A DNA stretch of 64,000 bases from Pelotalea chapellei (GCF_018531195.1 NZ_JAHDYS010000006.1:62001-126000), one strand, 5' to 3'; shown: positions 34,604-44,847, counted from the first letter of the stretch. Made by a program: numbers and translations. Notes: generated from the sequence alone by a model not told the origin.

Positions 34604-35544
34604 ACCAAAGGCAGCGTTATTTCGGCGATTATTTCGCGTAACACGTCTCCCTTGCCGGCAGCTTCATATTCCGGCCGCATACCAAGGCGGTGAGCACAGA
34701 CCGCCACTGCAACTCCTTTAATGTCATCTGGCGCCACATAATCACGCCCTTCCAGAAAAGCAGCGGCCCTTGCCGCTTGAGCTAGGCTGATAGCAGCACG
34801 TGTGGAAAGGCCAGTCTGGACCAGAGGGTGGCATCTTGTTGCAAGTACTATGCTGTGCAGGTAATCCACCACCTTTGGGGAAAGATAGATCTGCCCGGCA
34901 ACCTGACGCCGGGCTGCCTGTATATCCGCAGCGGTAGCAATGGTGGCCATCTCGCCGATGCGTTCACGTATCCCGCCTCCGGCAATGATTCCTTTTTCAA
35001 GATGTTCGGGAGGATATCCTATACCGGTGGAGATCAGGAAACGGTCGAGCTGTGATTCGGGCAAGGGAAAGGTTCCACTCTGGTCCGAAGGATTCTGGGT
35101 GGCAAAAACCATGAAAGGATCGGGCAGCAGATGGGTTACCCCTTCCACCGTTACCCGGCCTTCTTCCATCGCCTCCAGCAGGGCACTCTGGGTACGAGGC
35201 ATGGCCCGGTTGATCTCATCCACCAGAACTATATTGTTGAATACAGGGCCTGCAAGGAATGTAAAATGACCTTCTTCACGATTGAAAACCGAAAGTCCGG
35301 TAATGTCCGAAGGAAGCAGATCGCTGGTACATTGCACTCGACCAAACGAAAGACCGGTGCTTCCGGCAAGAGCAAGGGCAATAGTTGTCTTGCCAAGTCC
35401 AGGCAGATCTTCAATCAGAATATGTCCACCAGCCAGAAGCGCGACCAGTGCCAGCCTGAGTACCTCTTCCTTTCCCTGCAGGTACTCATGGGACAAGGTG
35501 GTCAACAGCGATGTCATGGCACCATGTGAAGAAGAGAGATTCAT
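34600..35544 (-). CDS. MoxR-family AAA+ ATPase
   Basis: 314-aa AAA+ chaperone-like ATPase. Walker A is DLPGLGKTT, Walker B is VLVDEINR, sensor 1 is ATQNP, and a C-terminal lid includes the FLEGRDYVAPDD segment. MoxR proteins act with VWA-type partners such as the DUF58 protein that follows in complex assembly or metal insertion. GAGGC precedes the ATG. First gene of the moxR-DUF58-tgpA operon. The partner substrate is unknown. Confidence 0.94.
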   Translation of the reverse strand: MNLSSSHGAMTSLLTTLSHEYLQGKEEVLRLALVALLAGGHILIEDLPGLGKTTIALALAGSTGLSFGRVQCTSDLLPSDITGLSVFNREEGHFTFLAGPVFNNIVLVDEINRAMPRTQSALLEAMEEGRVTVEGVTHLLPDPFMVFATQNPSDQSGTFPLPESQLDRFLISTGIGYPPEHLEKGIIAGGGIRERIGEMATIATAADIQAARRQVAGQIYLSPKVVDYLHSIVLATRCHPLVQTGLSTRAAISLAQAARAAAFLEGRDYVAPDDIKGVAVAVCAHRLGMRPEYEAAGKGDVLREIIAEITLPLV

Positions 35545-35626
35545 TATTGCCTCGATGTGACAAGTTTTGAGCAGGATTGAGTTGGATAATATACCACAGG
35601 CACTGCCATTGCCCGCAACAATGAAA

Positions 35627-35653
35627 AAAGGGGAGCCTTAAAAGCCCCCCTTT
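35627..35653 (-). terminator. Terminator after the haem chemoreceptor
   Basis: AAAGGGG/CCCCTTT arms (35627-35633 and 35647-35653), with GC pairs continuing inward. On the minus strand the stem runs into TTTTTTCAT. It lies 31 bp beyond the chemoreceptor stop and upstream of moxR. Confidence 0.75.
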
Positions 35654-35683
35654 CCCGGAATCCCGAATCTGCTTCAAGAATCA

Positions 35684-37255
35684 TTACAACTTGAACAGCC
35701 CCACCAGCCTTTTCAAATCATTGGCGAGAACTGCCAGTTCATCTGCGGCAATCGAGGATTCCCTGGCTCCGCAGGCAGCTTCCTGAACAACTGCCGTGAC
35801 CTTATGAATATTACCGCTGATCTCGTTAGTGGTGGCTGTTTGTTCCTCCGCAGCTGTCGCAATTTGGTTAACCTGCATCACCACTGCGCTTATCTCGTCT
35901 ATTATATCCTGCAGCGCCCTTCCGGATTTGGCAGCTTCGGCTGTGCCAAGTTCAACTTCCTGAACGCCTTCTTCCATACTGGTCACGGCACTTTTGGTCT
36001 CACTCTGGATCATTTTAATCATGTCCCCGATTTCCCTAGTGGCTCGGGTAGTTCGTTCAGCAAGAGCGCGTACTTCATCGGCAACAACAGCAAACCCCCT
36101 TCCCTGTTCGCCGGCTCGTGCAGCTTCAATGGCAGCGTTAAGTGCGAGAAGATTGGTCTGATCAGCTATTTCTTCAATGGTCCCGATAATCTCTCCTATC
36201 TGCTCAGACCTGTTTCCCAATGACTCGATGGTACCTGCAGACTGGCGTACCTTGCTGGCAATCCGTGCCATTACCTCCACTGTTGCTTCGACAACTTTGG
36301 CACCAGTGGCGGAAGAATTATTGGCTCGAGTAGATTCTTCGGCAGCGCCGACGCAATTTCGGGCAATGTCTGTTGATGTTGCAGCCATTTCTTCACTGGC
36401 TGCTGCAACCATATCTGTCTGTGCAACAGCTTCATCGATGCCTGCAGACATCTTGACGGAATTGGTCAACAGACGATCGGCCGCAGTGGAAAGGGCACCG
36501 GCATTATGTGCTATTTGTGAGATTATTCCGTGAATTTTGGAAATGAGGGCATTTATTCCAGCAGCAAGATCACCAAGTTCATCTTCGGTGGTCACAGGAA
36601 TGATTTTGGTGAGATCTCCCTCTCCGCTGCCTAACTCATGAACCTTGCTGGAACATTCGATGATTGGAGTTATGATGATTTTTTTCAAAAAGAAATAAAG
36701 GCTGCCAAGCAAAATCAGGAAAAAAGAAAGGCTTAAAACAAGCAAAGTCAAAGAAGTCTTCCTTGAAAGTTCATGCCCCTTTTGCAGCGAAGTTTTGATC
36801 AAGATTCCACCAAGGAATTTGGGTTCCTTGTCATGGCATTGTTTGCACTTTTCTTCATTAGGCATTGGTACAGCCATGTTGAGATTTTTTATGCCGTTAT
36901 CTGTAGTAATAAATTCTATAGTCTTGCCGCTTTTCAACGCCTGGGCGATAGAAGCATTTTCAGCGCTATTTTGAGCGCCGATTTCCTTGGCATTTTCGTT
37001 GTAGATCGTCAAATCGGTGACAAAATTACGTTGTTTGGCTTCGTGAATATAGGTGACGACCTCTTTAGAGGCGTCTTTCATCATGTATTCATCGATATCC
37101 TTGATAATGACAGCCGCCAGATTATGGGTGTTATGCAGCTGTAATTGGTTGCTTGAATCAGCTTGAAGATAGATTGAAATACCTACGAGCGTCAAAAGGC
37201 CTATTCCAAGAGTTACACCGAGAATCAACAGAACCTTGAATGCTATTTTCTTCAC
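35684..37255 (-). CDS. Methyl-accepting chemotaxis protein with periplasmic c-type haem site
   Basis: 523-aa chemoreceptor. TM1 is at about 9-30. The periplasmic sensor (31-168) contains CKQCH (137-141), a c-type haem attachment motif. TM2 is at about 169-190, HAMP 191-245, then the coiled-coil signalling domain with the conserved tip EIGEIIGTIEEIADQTNLLALNAA. The family is the redox/haem sensor MCP type known from Geobacter. It starts at GTG, with AAGGAGG 7 nt upstream. Divergent from the sensor kinase across a 244-bp gap. Ligand or redox response is inferred, not shown. Confidence 0.92.
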   Translation of the reverse strand: MKKIAFKVLLILGVTLGIGLLTLVGISIYLQADSSNQLQLHNTHNLAAVIIKDIDEYMMKDASKEVVTYIHEAKQRNFVTDLTIYNENAKEIGAQNSAENASIAQALKSGKTIEFITTDNGIKNLNMAVPMPNEEKCKQCHDKEPKFLGGILIKTSLQKGHELSRKTSLTLLVLSLSFFLILLGSLYFFLKKIIITPIIECSSKVHELGSGEGDLTKIIPVTTEDELGDLAAGINALISKIHGIISQIAHNAGALSTAADRLLTNSVKMSAGIDEAVAQTDMVAAASEEMAATSTDIARNCVGAAEESTRANNSSATGAKVVEATVEVMARIASKVRQSAGTIESLGNRSEQIGEIIGTIEEIADQTNLLALNAAIEAARAGEQGRGFAVVADEVRALAERTTRATREIGDMIKMIQSETKSAVTSMEEGVQEVELGTAEAAKSGRALQDIIDEISAVVMQVNQIATAAEEQTATTNEISGNIHKVTAVVQEAACGARESSIAADELAVLANDLKRLVGLFKL

Positions 37256-37499
37256 TGCCGCCTCCTTAAAAAACTACACTTTACCTTCAACAAGCCGTAC
37301 TTGGTGTAGCTAAGTGTTTTGACACATTAACTAATTAATCTACGACAAGTCAATATTTATAAAGAATTTTAAATGATTATGCCCGCATATCATCATAATG
37401 ACCCTTGCCTTGTCGCAAAATCCTCAAAGCCCCTCCTCCCTTGCTTTGCGCACCTGAAACAGTGTATACATATTCCACTTGATACTGAATGGAACCCTT

Positions 37500-39026
37500 A
37501 TGATTCGCCTTCTCAACAACCTGAAGCTCCGCTGGAAACTTCTCGCCCTGGTCCTGCCGCTGGTAATAATTCCTATCATCGTTGTCGCCGGGGTAATCGG
37601 CTATATAGCCAACCATCAGGCCTATCTGGGAGTTACCCAGGCCAGCAAGGACGACCTGCAACACATGGCCTCATTTGCCATCGACCTGCTTGACTCACAT
37701 GACCGGCAATTTCGCGACTATCAGCAGGATTCACCAATCAACCTCTCAACCGAGCTCGCTTCCCAGTCCTTTGCGGCACTGAAGCAGAAGATAAAGAACA
37801 AGAAAGTTGGAGCAACCGGATACATTTTCTGCATGAACAGCAAGGGCACCCTTACCCTTCACCCCGATGCAGAAGGCAAAAATATCATTGATGCCAGCGA
37901 TTCCAGCGGCAACCCCTTTATCCGCGAGATGTGTGAAAAAAAGAGCGGCTGGATCCGGTACCCTTGGAAAAATTTTGGTGAAAAATATCCCCGCATGAAG
38001 ATAGTCCGATACGACTACTTTCCTGCCTGGGACTGGATTGTTGCCGTTGGTTCCTATGAGGATGAATTCTACCGCCAGACGGATACGATCAAGAAGCACA
38101 TCATGCTCAACACCATTTTTATTATTCTAATAGTGGGAATTATAGCGGTTTTGCTCGTTTTTAAAGCTGCAACGGTAGTATCCAGGCCGATTACCCATAT
38201 GATAGACACTATCAGGTTGGTCAAACGAGGTAACTTTGATGAGAGGATGAAGGTTACGGGACAGGATGAACTGGCGGAAATGGCCATGGCTTTTAATCGC
38301 ATGACCGACATCATCAGACGTAACCGGACCATGGAAGCCAATCTGGCCCAGCAAGGGAAAATGGCCTCCCTTGGTGTGCTCTCCTCGGGAGTTGCCCATG
38401 AGATCAACAACCCCCTGGGTGTAATACTTGGTTATGCCGGTTATCTTGAAGGGAAAATGACCCAGGACGACCCAAACTACAATTACATCCATGAGATTAA
38501 ACGCGAGAGCAAACGCTGCAAAAAAATCGTCCAGGACCTGCTCTCTTATTCCAGAACCCCGCGTCCAGCATTGGAAGCAGTCGACTTGAATGATCTATTA
38601 ACTCAGATAGTCGATTTTGCGGCAAATCACACTGACATGCGTGGTGTGGCCATTAAAACGGAATTCGAACCGGGATTGCGCCTTGTTGAGCTTGATGGTG
38701 ATCAAATGCGCCAGGTGGCAATCAACATGATTCTGAATGCCGGAGGTGCCATGCCTGAAGGGGGAACTCTGACGATCCGCACTGAAACAGATGAATCGGG
38801 ACATGTACGAATGATTTTTCATGACACTGGCTGCGGGATTCCCGAAGAAAATCTGGAAAAGATCTTTGAGCCTTTCTACACAACCAGAGAACGTGGTACT
38901 GGTCTGGGCCTTGCCATTACAAAACAGATTATCGAGATGCATCACGGAGAAATTGAAATCAAAAGTATGATCGGGATCGGCACGACTGTAGTAGTCATCC
39001 TTCCCTTTGAGCATGAGGAACTGTAG
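37500..39026 (+). CDS. Sensor histidine kinase with extracytoplasmic Cache domain
   Basis: 508-aa membrane kinase. TM1 is at about 12-35, the periplasmic single Cache-like domain at about 40-200 (GATGYIFCMNSKGTLTLHP and PAWDWIVAVGSYEDEFYR), TM2 at about 210-230, then HAMP, DHp with His in GVAHEINNPLGV, and HATPase with GCGIPEENLEKIFEPF and GTGLGLAI. Such Cache domains bind small carboxylates such as acetate, lactate or pyruvate in characterised cases. The start ATG 37500 replaces a TTG at 37479. The stop abuts the next ATG, so it pairs with the NtrC regulator. Confidence 0.92.
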   Translation: MIRLLNNLKLRWKLLALVLPLVIIPIIVVAGVIGYIANHQAYLGVTQASKDDLQHMASFAIDLLDSHDRQFRDYQQDSPINLSTELASQSFAALKQKIKNKKVGATGYIFCMNSKGTLTLHPDAEGKNIIDASDSSGNPFIREMCEKKSGWIRYPWKNFGEKYPRMKIVRYDYFPAWDWIVAVGSYEDEFYRQTDTIKKHIMLNTIFIILIVGIIAVLLVFKAATVVSRPITHMIDTIRLVKRGNFDERMKVTGQDELAEMAMAFNRMTDIIRRNRTMEANLAQQGKMASLGVLSSGVAHEINNPLGVILGYAGYLEGKMTQDDPNYNYIHEIKRESKRCKKIVQDLLSYSRTPRPALEAVDLNDLLTQIVDFAANHTDMRGVAIKTEFEPGLRLVELDGDQMRQVAINMILNAGGAMPEGGTLTIRTETDESGHVRMIFHDTGCGIPEENLEKIFEPFYTTRERGTGLGLAITKQIIEMHHGEIEIKSMIGIGTTVVVILPFEHEEL

Positions 39027-40418
39027 ATGACGGACAAGAAACGCATTCTTCTGATAGACAATGAAGCCGGTCTGTGCCGCATGATGGAACAGATTCTGAT
39101 TGACCACGGGTATCTGGCACGTGCCTATACATCACCACAGAAAGCAGTGGAAGAGTTCAAGCCCAGCGCATGGGACCTGGTGATAACGGATATAAAAATG
39201 CCAGGCATGAGTGGACTGGAAGTATTGCAAAATATAAAAGAACAATCCAGGGACATGCCGGTCATCATGATCACTGCCTATGCCACGGTGGACATGTCCA
39301 TCCAGGCCCTGCGCAAAGGTGCTTATGACATGCTCACAAAACCCTTTGAGCCGGAGGAACTGATCTATCGGGTAAAAAATGCCCTGCAGCAGTCACACCT
39401 GCTGGAGGAAAACCGTGAACTGCGCAAGGAACTGCAGGGAAAATTTCACTTCGACAACATAATCGGCGCTTCGGATGCGCTCAAAAACATCCTTGGAAAA
39501 GTCGAGAAAGTGGCGGTGCGTGATACCTCGGTGCTGATTACCGGAGAATCAGGCTCCGGAAAAGAAATCATCGCTCAGGCTATCCACTACAATTCACCAC
39601 GACATGAAAAGAAATTCGTTGCCATAAATTGCGGTGCTCTTCCCGAAACCTTGCTGGAGAGTGAACTGTTCGGATTCAAGAAAGGCGCTTTTACCGGTGC
39701 CAAAGAGAGTCGTCACGGACTTCTGGAAGCAGCCGACGGAGGTACCCTTTTCCTGGATGAAGTGGGCAACCTCCCCATGAACGTACAGAAGACATTACTT
39801 CGCTTTTTGCAGGAAAAGGAATTCCTTCGCCTGGGCGACACCACGCCGACTCGGGTGGATGTACGGGTGCTTTCCGCCACCAATACAGATCTGAAGCAGG
39901 CAGTCAAGAACGGGGAATTTCGCGAGGATCTTTTCTACCGATTGAATGTCGTCAACATTCATCTTCCCTCGCTGCGCGAACGCAGAGACGATATCCCGCT
40001 GCTGGCTGCACACTTCATTCATCTTCAGAACCAGAAATTCAACACAACGGTCAAGGGTTTTGAAAAAGATGCCCTGCAGATGCTGAGCGATTTCGACTGG
40101 CCCGGCAACATCCGCCAGCTGAGAAATGTCATCGAAGCCTGCATGGCCATGGTCGGAGAAGACTATATCTGCCGCGAGACTCTGGAGCAGTTTATCGAGA
40201 TAGAACATTCCGGTGAGCGTTCACCTGAAGTCAGCGCAGATGCAGGCGAACTTCCCTTTAATGCTGCTCTGGAACAGTTTGAAGCCGACTTGCTCAAACG
40301 GCTCCTCAGGAAACATGGTGGCGCTATTGATCTCGCCGCCCGGGAAGCGGGGATGAACCTGGCGACCATGTATCGCAAGATCAAACGTTACGGCATCCGC
40401 AAAGAAGACTACTGCTAG
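39027..40418 (+). CDS. NtrC-family sigma-54-dependent response regulator
   Basis: 463 aa. Receiver residues 1-120 with phospho-acceptor D55 (TDIKMPGMSG); the usual second acidic residue of the pocket is Asn (LIDNEAG). AAA+ domain with Walker A TGESGSGKE and the sigma-54-contacting GAFTGA loop, FLDEVGNL for Walker B and the ATNTDL sensor. A Fis-type helix-turn-helix ends the protein (LAAREAGMNLATMYRKI). Zero spacing to the kinase means coexpression. The window holds one good sigma-54 promoter at 30488-30505, which is a possible but unproven target. Confidence 0.94.
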   Translation: MTDKKRILLIDNEAGLCRMMEQILIDHGYLARAYTSPQKAVEEFKPSAWDLVITDIKMPGMSGLEVLQNIKEQSRDMPVIMITAYATVDMSIQALRKGAYDMLTKPFEPEELIYRVKNALQQSHLLEENRELRKELQGKFHFDNIIGASDALKNILGKVEKVAVRDTSVLITGESGSGKEIIAQAIHYNSPRHEKKFVAINCGALPETLLESELFGFKKGAFTGAKESRHGLLEAADGGTLFLDEVGNLPMNVQKTLLRFLQEKEFLRLGDTTPTRVDVRVLSATNTDLKQAVKNGEFREDLFYRLNVVNIHLPSLRERRDDIPLLAAHFIHLQNQKFNTTVKGFEKDALQMLSDFDWPGNIRQLRNVIEACMAMVGEDYICRETLEQFIEIEHSGERSPEVSADAGELPFNAALEQFEADLLKRLLRKHGGAIDLAAREAGMNLATMYRKIKRYGIRKEDYC

Positions 40419-40433
40419 TAAGGCTCTAAGCAC

Positions 40434-40835
40434 TCACTCCGTGAATGCCAGGTACACCTTACGCTCACGCGGTCCGTCAAATTCACAAAAATAGATTCCC
40501 TGCCAGGTACCCAGCCACAGCTTCCCGTTACGCACTATCACCTGCAGCGAAGAGCCATAAAAACTGGCCTTGATATGAGAGTCCGAGTTACCTTCGGTAT
40601 GGCGAAAAGAATGCTGCTGCGGGATCAGCTCATTGCTGAACCACTCCATGTCATGGGCCACATCAGGATCAGCATTTTCATTAATAGTAACACCCGCGGT
40701 GGTATGCGGCACAAAGATCGTCAAAATTCCATCCTGCCACCCATTGTCTTTTACCGTCTCAGTCACCTGACGCGTAATTGCCAAAAAGTGAGTCCTTCTC
40801 GAAGTTGATACCTTTATTTCAGCTGTCTTCATCAT
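40434..40835 (-). CDS. YjbQ/UPF0047 family protein
   Basis: 133-aa small protein of the YjbQ family, for which weak thiamine-phosphate-synthase activity has been reported in E. coli. Conserved features are VPHTTAGVTINENADPD, HRHTEGN-like FRHTEGNSDSHIKAS and GTWQGIYFCEFDGPR. The start is put at ATG 40835, or the adjacent ATG 40832, after a GGGGGGG ribosome site; a longer frame from 40874 has no site. It converges on the NtrC gene with a 15-bp gap and is divergent from the MMPL exporter. Confidence 0.9.
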   Translation of the reverse strand: MMKTAEIKVSTSRRTHFLAITRQVTETVKDNGWQDGILTIFVPHTTAGVTINENADPDVAHDMEWFSNELIPQQHSFRHTEGNSDSHIKASFYGSSLQVIVRNGKLWLGTWQGIYFCEFDGPRERKVYLAFTE

Positions 40836-40955
40836 TCCCCCCCGTGATAACTGCTGCCTCTGTTCATTCTGCATCGAAGGTTGTCATTGCATTTTTGTGG
40901 CTCTTGGTCCATAAAAATAGACTTTTTTTCCGCATTAACTTCAAGGAGTTTTTTC

Positions 40956-43610
40956 GTGTCAGATAAGCGCTATACAAACCGCCTGTTTTCAATCGTCGCT
41001 AGTCATCCAAAACTTATTCTGGTCTTTGCCTTGGTTTTATCATTGCTATCGGTTCTGTACACGAAGCAAAAAATGGAATTTCTAACAGGCCGGGATGACC
41101 TGATGCCCAAGAACGCTTCTTTCCAGGTTGATTATCGCGCCTATCGGGAGGAATTCGGCGACCAGGAAGAGATTGTAGCGGTGCTTGAGTCTGATGATGC
41201 TGAAAAATCAACCCGTGCCGCTGATGCACTTTATCTGCGACTGGCAAGGGACAAGGGACTCTATCGCGAAATCTTCTACCCCGGGGGGCTTCCCTATTTC
41301 CGAAAAAACGGTCTTCTGTTCATGCCGTTGGAAGATATAAAAAGGTTGCGCAGTACCTTGACCATGGCCGCTCCTGTCCTGAAGGATCTGGCTGTCGCAC
41401 CTTCAGTGCAGACCCTGTTTACCAGCCTCACCGCCCAGATTGATGGTTACCTCGCCAAACCCGATGCAGATTCCCTCAAAAGTCTGACATTTATGCTATC
41501 AACCCTGGACAAAGGCTTTAAGGGTTTCGATGGAAAAACATCTGCTCTCTCAATGGATTCCTTTCTCAAGGGCAGCGGCGAAGGGGAACCTTCCCTGCTG
41601 GAAAGTGCAGGAAAACAGCAGGTAATCACCCTGCGGCCGATCAAGGAAGAAGGAAGTTTCGTCGCCTCTGAAAAATCGATCAAAGCAGCGAGGGGCGCTT
41701 TAAAGGAGATTCTTGCACGATCTGAATTCAAAGGAGTGAGCGGAGGGCTGACCGGTGTACCTGTGCTGGAATACGAGGAAATGGTTACAGGCCAGCGGGA
41801 TATCGAGCTTGCCACCATCCTATCCCTATCCCTGACCGTACTCCTGCTGCTGTTCGCCTTTCGAGGCATCCTTAATGTCGTTGCAGCCATGGTTTCACTG
41901 ATCGTCGGTATCTGTCTCTCCTTCGGCTTTGCCACTCTTGCCGTAGGCCACCTCAATATTCTTTCGATGGTCTTTGCAATCATGCTGATCGGACTGGGAA
42001 TCGAGTACGGTATTCAGGTAGTACTTCGTTATCAAGAAGAGCTTGGCAAAGGCAGCGAAGGGATGCAAGCCATTGAGACCGGACTCAGCGCCAATATTCG
42101 CTCCATAATCATGGCGGCTGCCACAGTAGCGCTGGCCTTTGCCACGTTTGCCTTTACAGATTTCAAGGGAATTGCTGAACTTGGAATTATCGCAGCAGGC
42201 GGAGTTGTTATCTGCGTCATCTCTACCTTTACCGTATTGCCGGCAATGCTGATACTGCTCGAACGCTTCCGTTCCAGATCCCGAATCAGAACATCTAAAG
42301 TTGTCAAAGGCGCCCCCCTGGGTCTTCTCTTCGATAAACCACGCGCAGTCATCACCTTTACCCTGCTGCTCTCACTTCTCTGTATCTACCCCACTCTGCA
42401 GATGCGCTTCGATTACAACCTGATGAACCTGCAGGCCAAAGGGCTCCAATCGGTGGAGTATGCTTATAAATTAATGCGCAGCAAGGAGAACTCCGGATAC
42501 TTCGCTGCAGTGACTGCCAGAGACAAGCAAGAGGCGCAACAATTGACCCAACGCCTGGAGAAGTTGCCGGCTGTTGATCATGTTGTCAGCGTTGCCAGCC
42601 TGGTGCCTGACCAGCAGGAGGCAAAACTGGCTGAACTTGCTGCTCTGCGCCAGATCATGGATCAAGTCAGGCCCGTGCCATATGAGGAAAACCTGCGGGT
42701 CATGGAACTCCCCACAGTTTTCGAGAATTTTCGTGATCGGGTGAACAAACTGAAAATGGATTTGGAAAAAGACAATAAGCCTGAAGCGAAGACGGTGAGC
42801 GCTTTCCTGGGCACTTTGGACAATTTTTTTGCATCATTGGAAAAAGAGAAAGACAAAAATGCACTTGGTATGCTGAGGGAGTTTCAAGGAAGCATGTTTG
42901 CGGAGCTGCCTGCCAAATTGACCATGATGAAAGAAAGCTTGAACGCTTCAGCAGTTTCTGAAGCTGAAGTTCCGGCACAACTGAAAGAGCGCTTCATCAG
43001 CAAAAACGGTAAACTGCTGCTGCAGGTGGCACCCAAAAAAGAAATTTTCGAACGTGAACCACTGGCCGAGTTTGTCAGCCAGGTAAAAAGCATTGTCCCT
43101 GCAGCAACCGGTGAACCGGTTATGGTGTACGAGTCACTGACCATCCTGCGGAACTCCTATCTGAGGGCGTTCGCTTATGCTTTCATCGGCATTGCCGTCA
43201 TCCTGCTGATCAACTTCAAAAGTATTCGTTATGCCCTGCTCGGATCGCTGCCCCTGGCGGCAGGTTTGCTGCTGATGGTAGGGGGCATGTGGGTGGCCGG
43301 CGTCAGCTTCAACTCTGCAAACATCATTGTCCTGCCTCTCATCCTGGGTGTCGGCATCGATTCAGCCATCTATGTCATCAACCGCTATCGTCAGGGAGAG
43401 GAAACTCCTGCCCAGGTTGTAATGAGCAGCGCAGGCATCGGCGTGTTCCTCAATGCCCTGACAATTCTGTTCAGCTTCGGTGCCTTGATGGTTGCTCATC
43501 ATCAGGGTGTTTTCAGCATCGGTGCCGTCATGTCCTTTGGCATGGTCGCCAGCGTGGCGGTCTTTCTGGCTTTTCTGCCGGCTCTGCTCAAGATATGGGG
43601 TAAACGGTAA
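40956..43610 (+). CDS. MMPL-type RND transporter (hopanoid-exporter-like)
   Basis: 884-aa RND/MMPL membrane protein, likely 12 TM in two halves. TM1 follows the N-terminal RLFSIVASHPKLILVFALVL. The first large periplasmic loop (about 40-270) and the second (about 470-710) are rich in coiled-coil-like Lys/Glu segments. TM clusters contain GLGIEYGIQVVLRYQEE and its second-half copy GVGIDSAIYVINRYRQ, the conserved TM4/TM10 Asp/Glu motifs. Closest by feel to HpnN-like lipid exporters, but no hopanoid genes are near. The start GTG 40956 follows AAGGAG by 7 nt; a longer frame from 40881 is not supported. Confidence 0.88.
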   Translation: MSDKRYTNRLFSIVASHPKLILVFALVLSLLSVLYTKQKMEFLTGRDDLMPKNASFQVDYRAYREEFGDQEEIVAVLESDDAEKSTRAADALYLRLARDKGLYREIFYPGGLPYFRKNGLLFMPLEDIKRLRSTLTMAAPVLKDLAVAPSVQTLFTSLTAQIDGYLAKPDADSLKSLTFMLSTLDKGFKGFDGKTSALSMDSFLKGSGEGEPSLLESAGKQQVITLRPIKEEGSFVASEKSIKAARGALKEILARSEFKGVSGGLTGVPVLEYEEMVTGQRDIELATILSLSLTVLLLLFAFRGILNVVAAMVSLIVGICLSFGFATLAVGHLNILSMVFAIMLIGLGIEYGIQVVLRYQEELGKGSEGMQAIETGLSANIRSIIMAAATVALAFATFAFTDFKGIAELGIIAAGGVVICVISTFTVLPAMLILLERFRSRSRIRTSKVVKGAPLGLLFDKPRAVITFTLLLSLLCIYPTLQMRFDYNLMNLQAKGLQSVEYAYKLMRSKENSGYFAAVTARDKQEAQQLTQRLEKLPAVDHVVSVASLVPDQQEAKLAELAALRQIMDQVRPVPYEENLRVMELPTVFENFRDRVNKLKMDLEKDNKPEAKTVSAFLGTLDNFFASLEKEKDKNALGMLREFQGSMFAELPAKLTMMKESLNASAVSEAEVPAQLKERFISKNGKLLLQVAPKKEIFEREPLAEFVSQVKSIVPAATGEPVMVYESLTILRNSYLRAFAYAFIGIAVILLINFKSIRYALLGSLPLAAGLLLMVGGMWVAGVSFNSANIIVLPLILGVGIDSAIYVINRYRQGEETPAQVVMSSAGIGVFLNALTILFSFGALMVAHHQGVFSIGAVMSFGMVASVAVFLAFLPALLKIWGKR

Positions 43611-43615
43611 AAAGG

Positions 43616-44677
43616 TTATTTACCCCTGTTGTACTGGTCCGGCCAGGGCACGTTAGCCCTCAGGCGAGGAGCGACATGCAAGGGCCAGTAGGGATCTCTC
43701 AGCATCTCCCGTCCCAGCAGTACTGCATCTGCTTGCCCGGTAGCCAGGATCGTCTCCGCCTGAGCGGGGTCAGTAATATATCCCACTGCACCGGTAGCAA
43801 TTCCCGCTTCGCTGCGTACCCTTGCAGCAAACGGCACCTGAAAACCGGGGCCATAGGGAACAGGTTCATCGGGCACCACGAAACCCGATGAGCAGTCAAT
43901 CAGATCAACCCCCAACTTCTTCAGTTCCCTGGACAGAATCACAGACTGTTCGATATCCCAGCCCCCTTCGACCCAATCAGTTGCAGAAATACGTACAAAC
44001 AACGGCAATTCTTCCGGCCACTCCTTACGGACGGCTCGGGTGATCTGTAGCGGAAAACGCATGCGGTTTTCGAGGCTGCCTCCATATTCATCGCTACGAT
44101 GATTAACAAGCGGAGAAAGAAATTCATGGAGCAGATATCCATGGGCCATGTGGATTTCCACTACCTGGAAACCGGCTTTCAGCGAACGCCTGGTAGCCAG
44201 ACGAAACTGTTCTTCAATCTCTTCCAGATCACTGATCGAGAGAGAGCGCGGTATTGGGTGGCGCTGGGTGAATGGCAGTGAACTGGGAGCCAACGGCTGC
44301 CAGCCGCATTCTTCCGCCCCAAGCGGGCCGCCCCCACGCCAGGGAAGCTCGCAGGAGCCTTTACGGCCGGCATGGGCCAGCTGGATAGCAGCGACCGCAC
44401 CATTTTCCCGCATGAAGCGCGTAATCGGCAGGAATGCTTCGGCATGTGCATCACTCCAGAGCCCGCTGTCATCAGGGCTGATACGCCCCTCGGGACTGAC
44501 AGCCGTCGCTTCGACCATAACCAGTCCGGCGCCCCCAACAGCCCTGCTTCCAAGATGAACCATATGCCAGTCGGTAGGCATTCCGTCCCGACTGGAATAC
44601 ATGCACATGGGGGAGACGAAAATGCGATTGCGACAGGTAACAGAGCGAAGTGTCAGTGGGGAAAAGAGTCGAGACAT
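43616..44677 (-). CDS. NADH:flavin oxidoreductase, old yellow enzyme family
   Basis: 353-aa FMN enzyme of the YqjM-like branch. It begins RLFSPLTLRSVTCRNRIFVSPMC with the FMN-contacting Cys of this branch, then QLAHAGRKG, the substrate pair HMAHGYLLHEFLSPLVNHR, DEYGGSLENRMRF, and ADAVLLGREMLRDPYWP. Reduces activated alkenes with NAD(P)H in characterised relatives; the physiological substrate is unknown. AGGAGG lies 5 nt before ATG 44677; an upstream start at 44707 is not used. It converges on the MMPL gene (5 bp) and is divergent from pgi. Confidence 0.92.
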   Translation of the reverse strand: MSRLFSPLTLRSVTCRNRIFVSPMCMYSSRDGMPTDWHMVHLGSRAVGGAGLVMVEATAVSPEGRISPDDSGLWSDAHAEAFLPITRFMRENGAVAAIQLAHAGRKGSCELPWRGGGPLGAEECGWQPLAPSSLPFTQRHPIPRSLSISDLEEIEEQFRLATRRSLKAGFQVVEIHMAHGYLLHEFLSPLVNHRSDEYGGSLENRMRFPLQITRAVRKEWPEELPLFVRISATDWVEGGWDIEQSVILSRELKKLGVDLIDCSSGFVVPDEPVPYGPGFQVPFAARVRSEAGIATGAVGYITDPAQAETILATGQADAVLLGREMLRDPYWPLHVAPRLRANVPWPDQYNRGK

Positions 44678-44847
44678 TGAATCCTCCTGGTTTCTTGTTG
44701 AATGCAAATTATATCAATCCATGGCTGAAAAACTATCGTTGAAGGTTAACAGGAAGACATAACCTGCATCAATTTTTCTGGTTATTTCTACCACACATTT
44801 TAATCATATGCTGTTTTAGGTGATACCGTAATAATTAAAATTATTGC

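Noticed and set aside
41447-41983. Long frame antisense to the MMPL exporter
   Set aside because: Ser/Arg-rich composition typical of antisense to a membrane protein, and no start signal.
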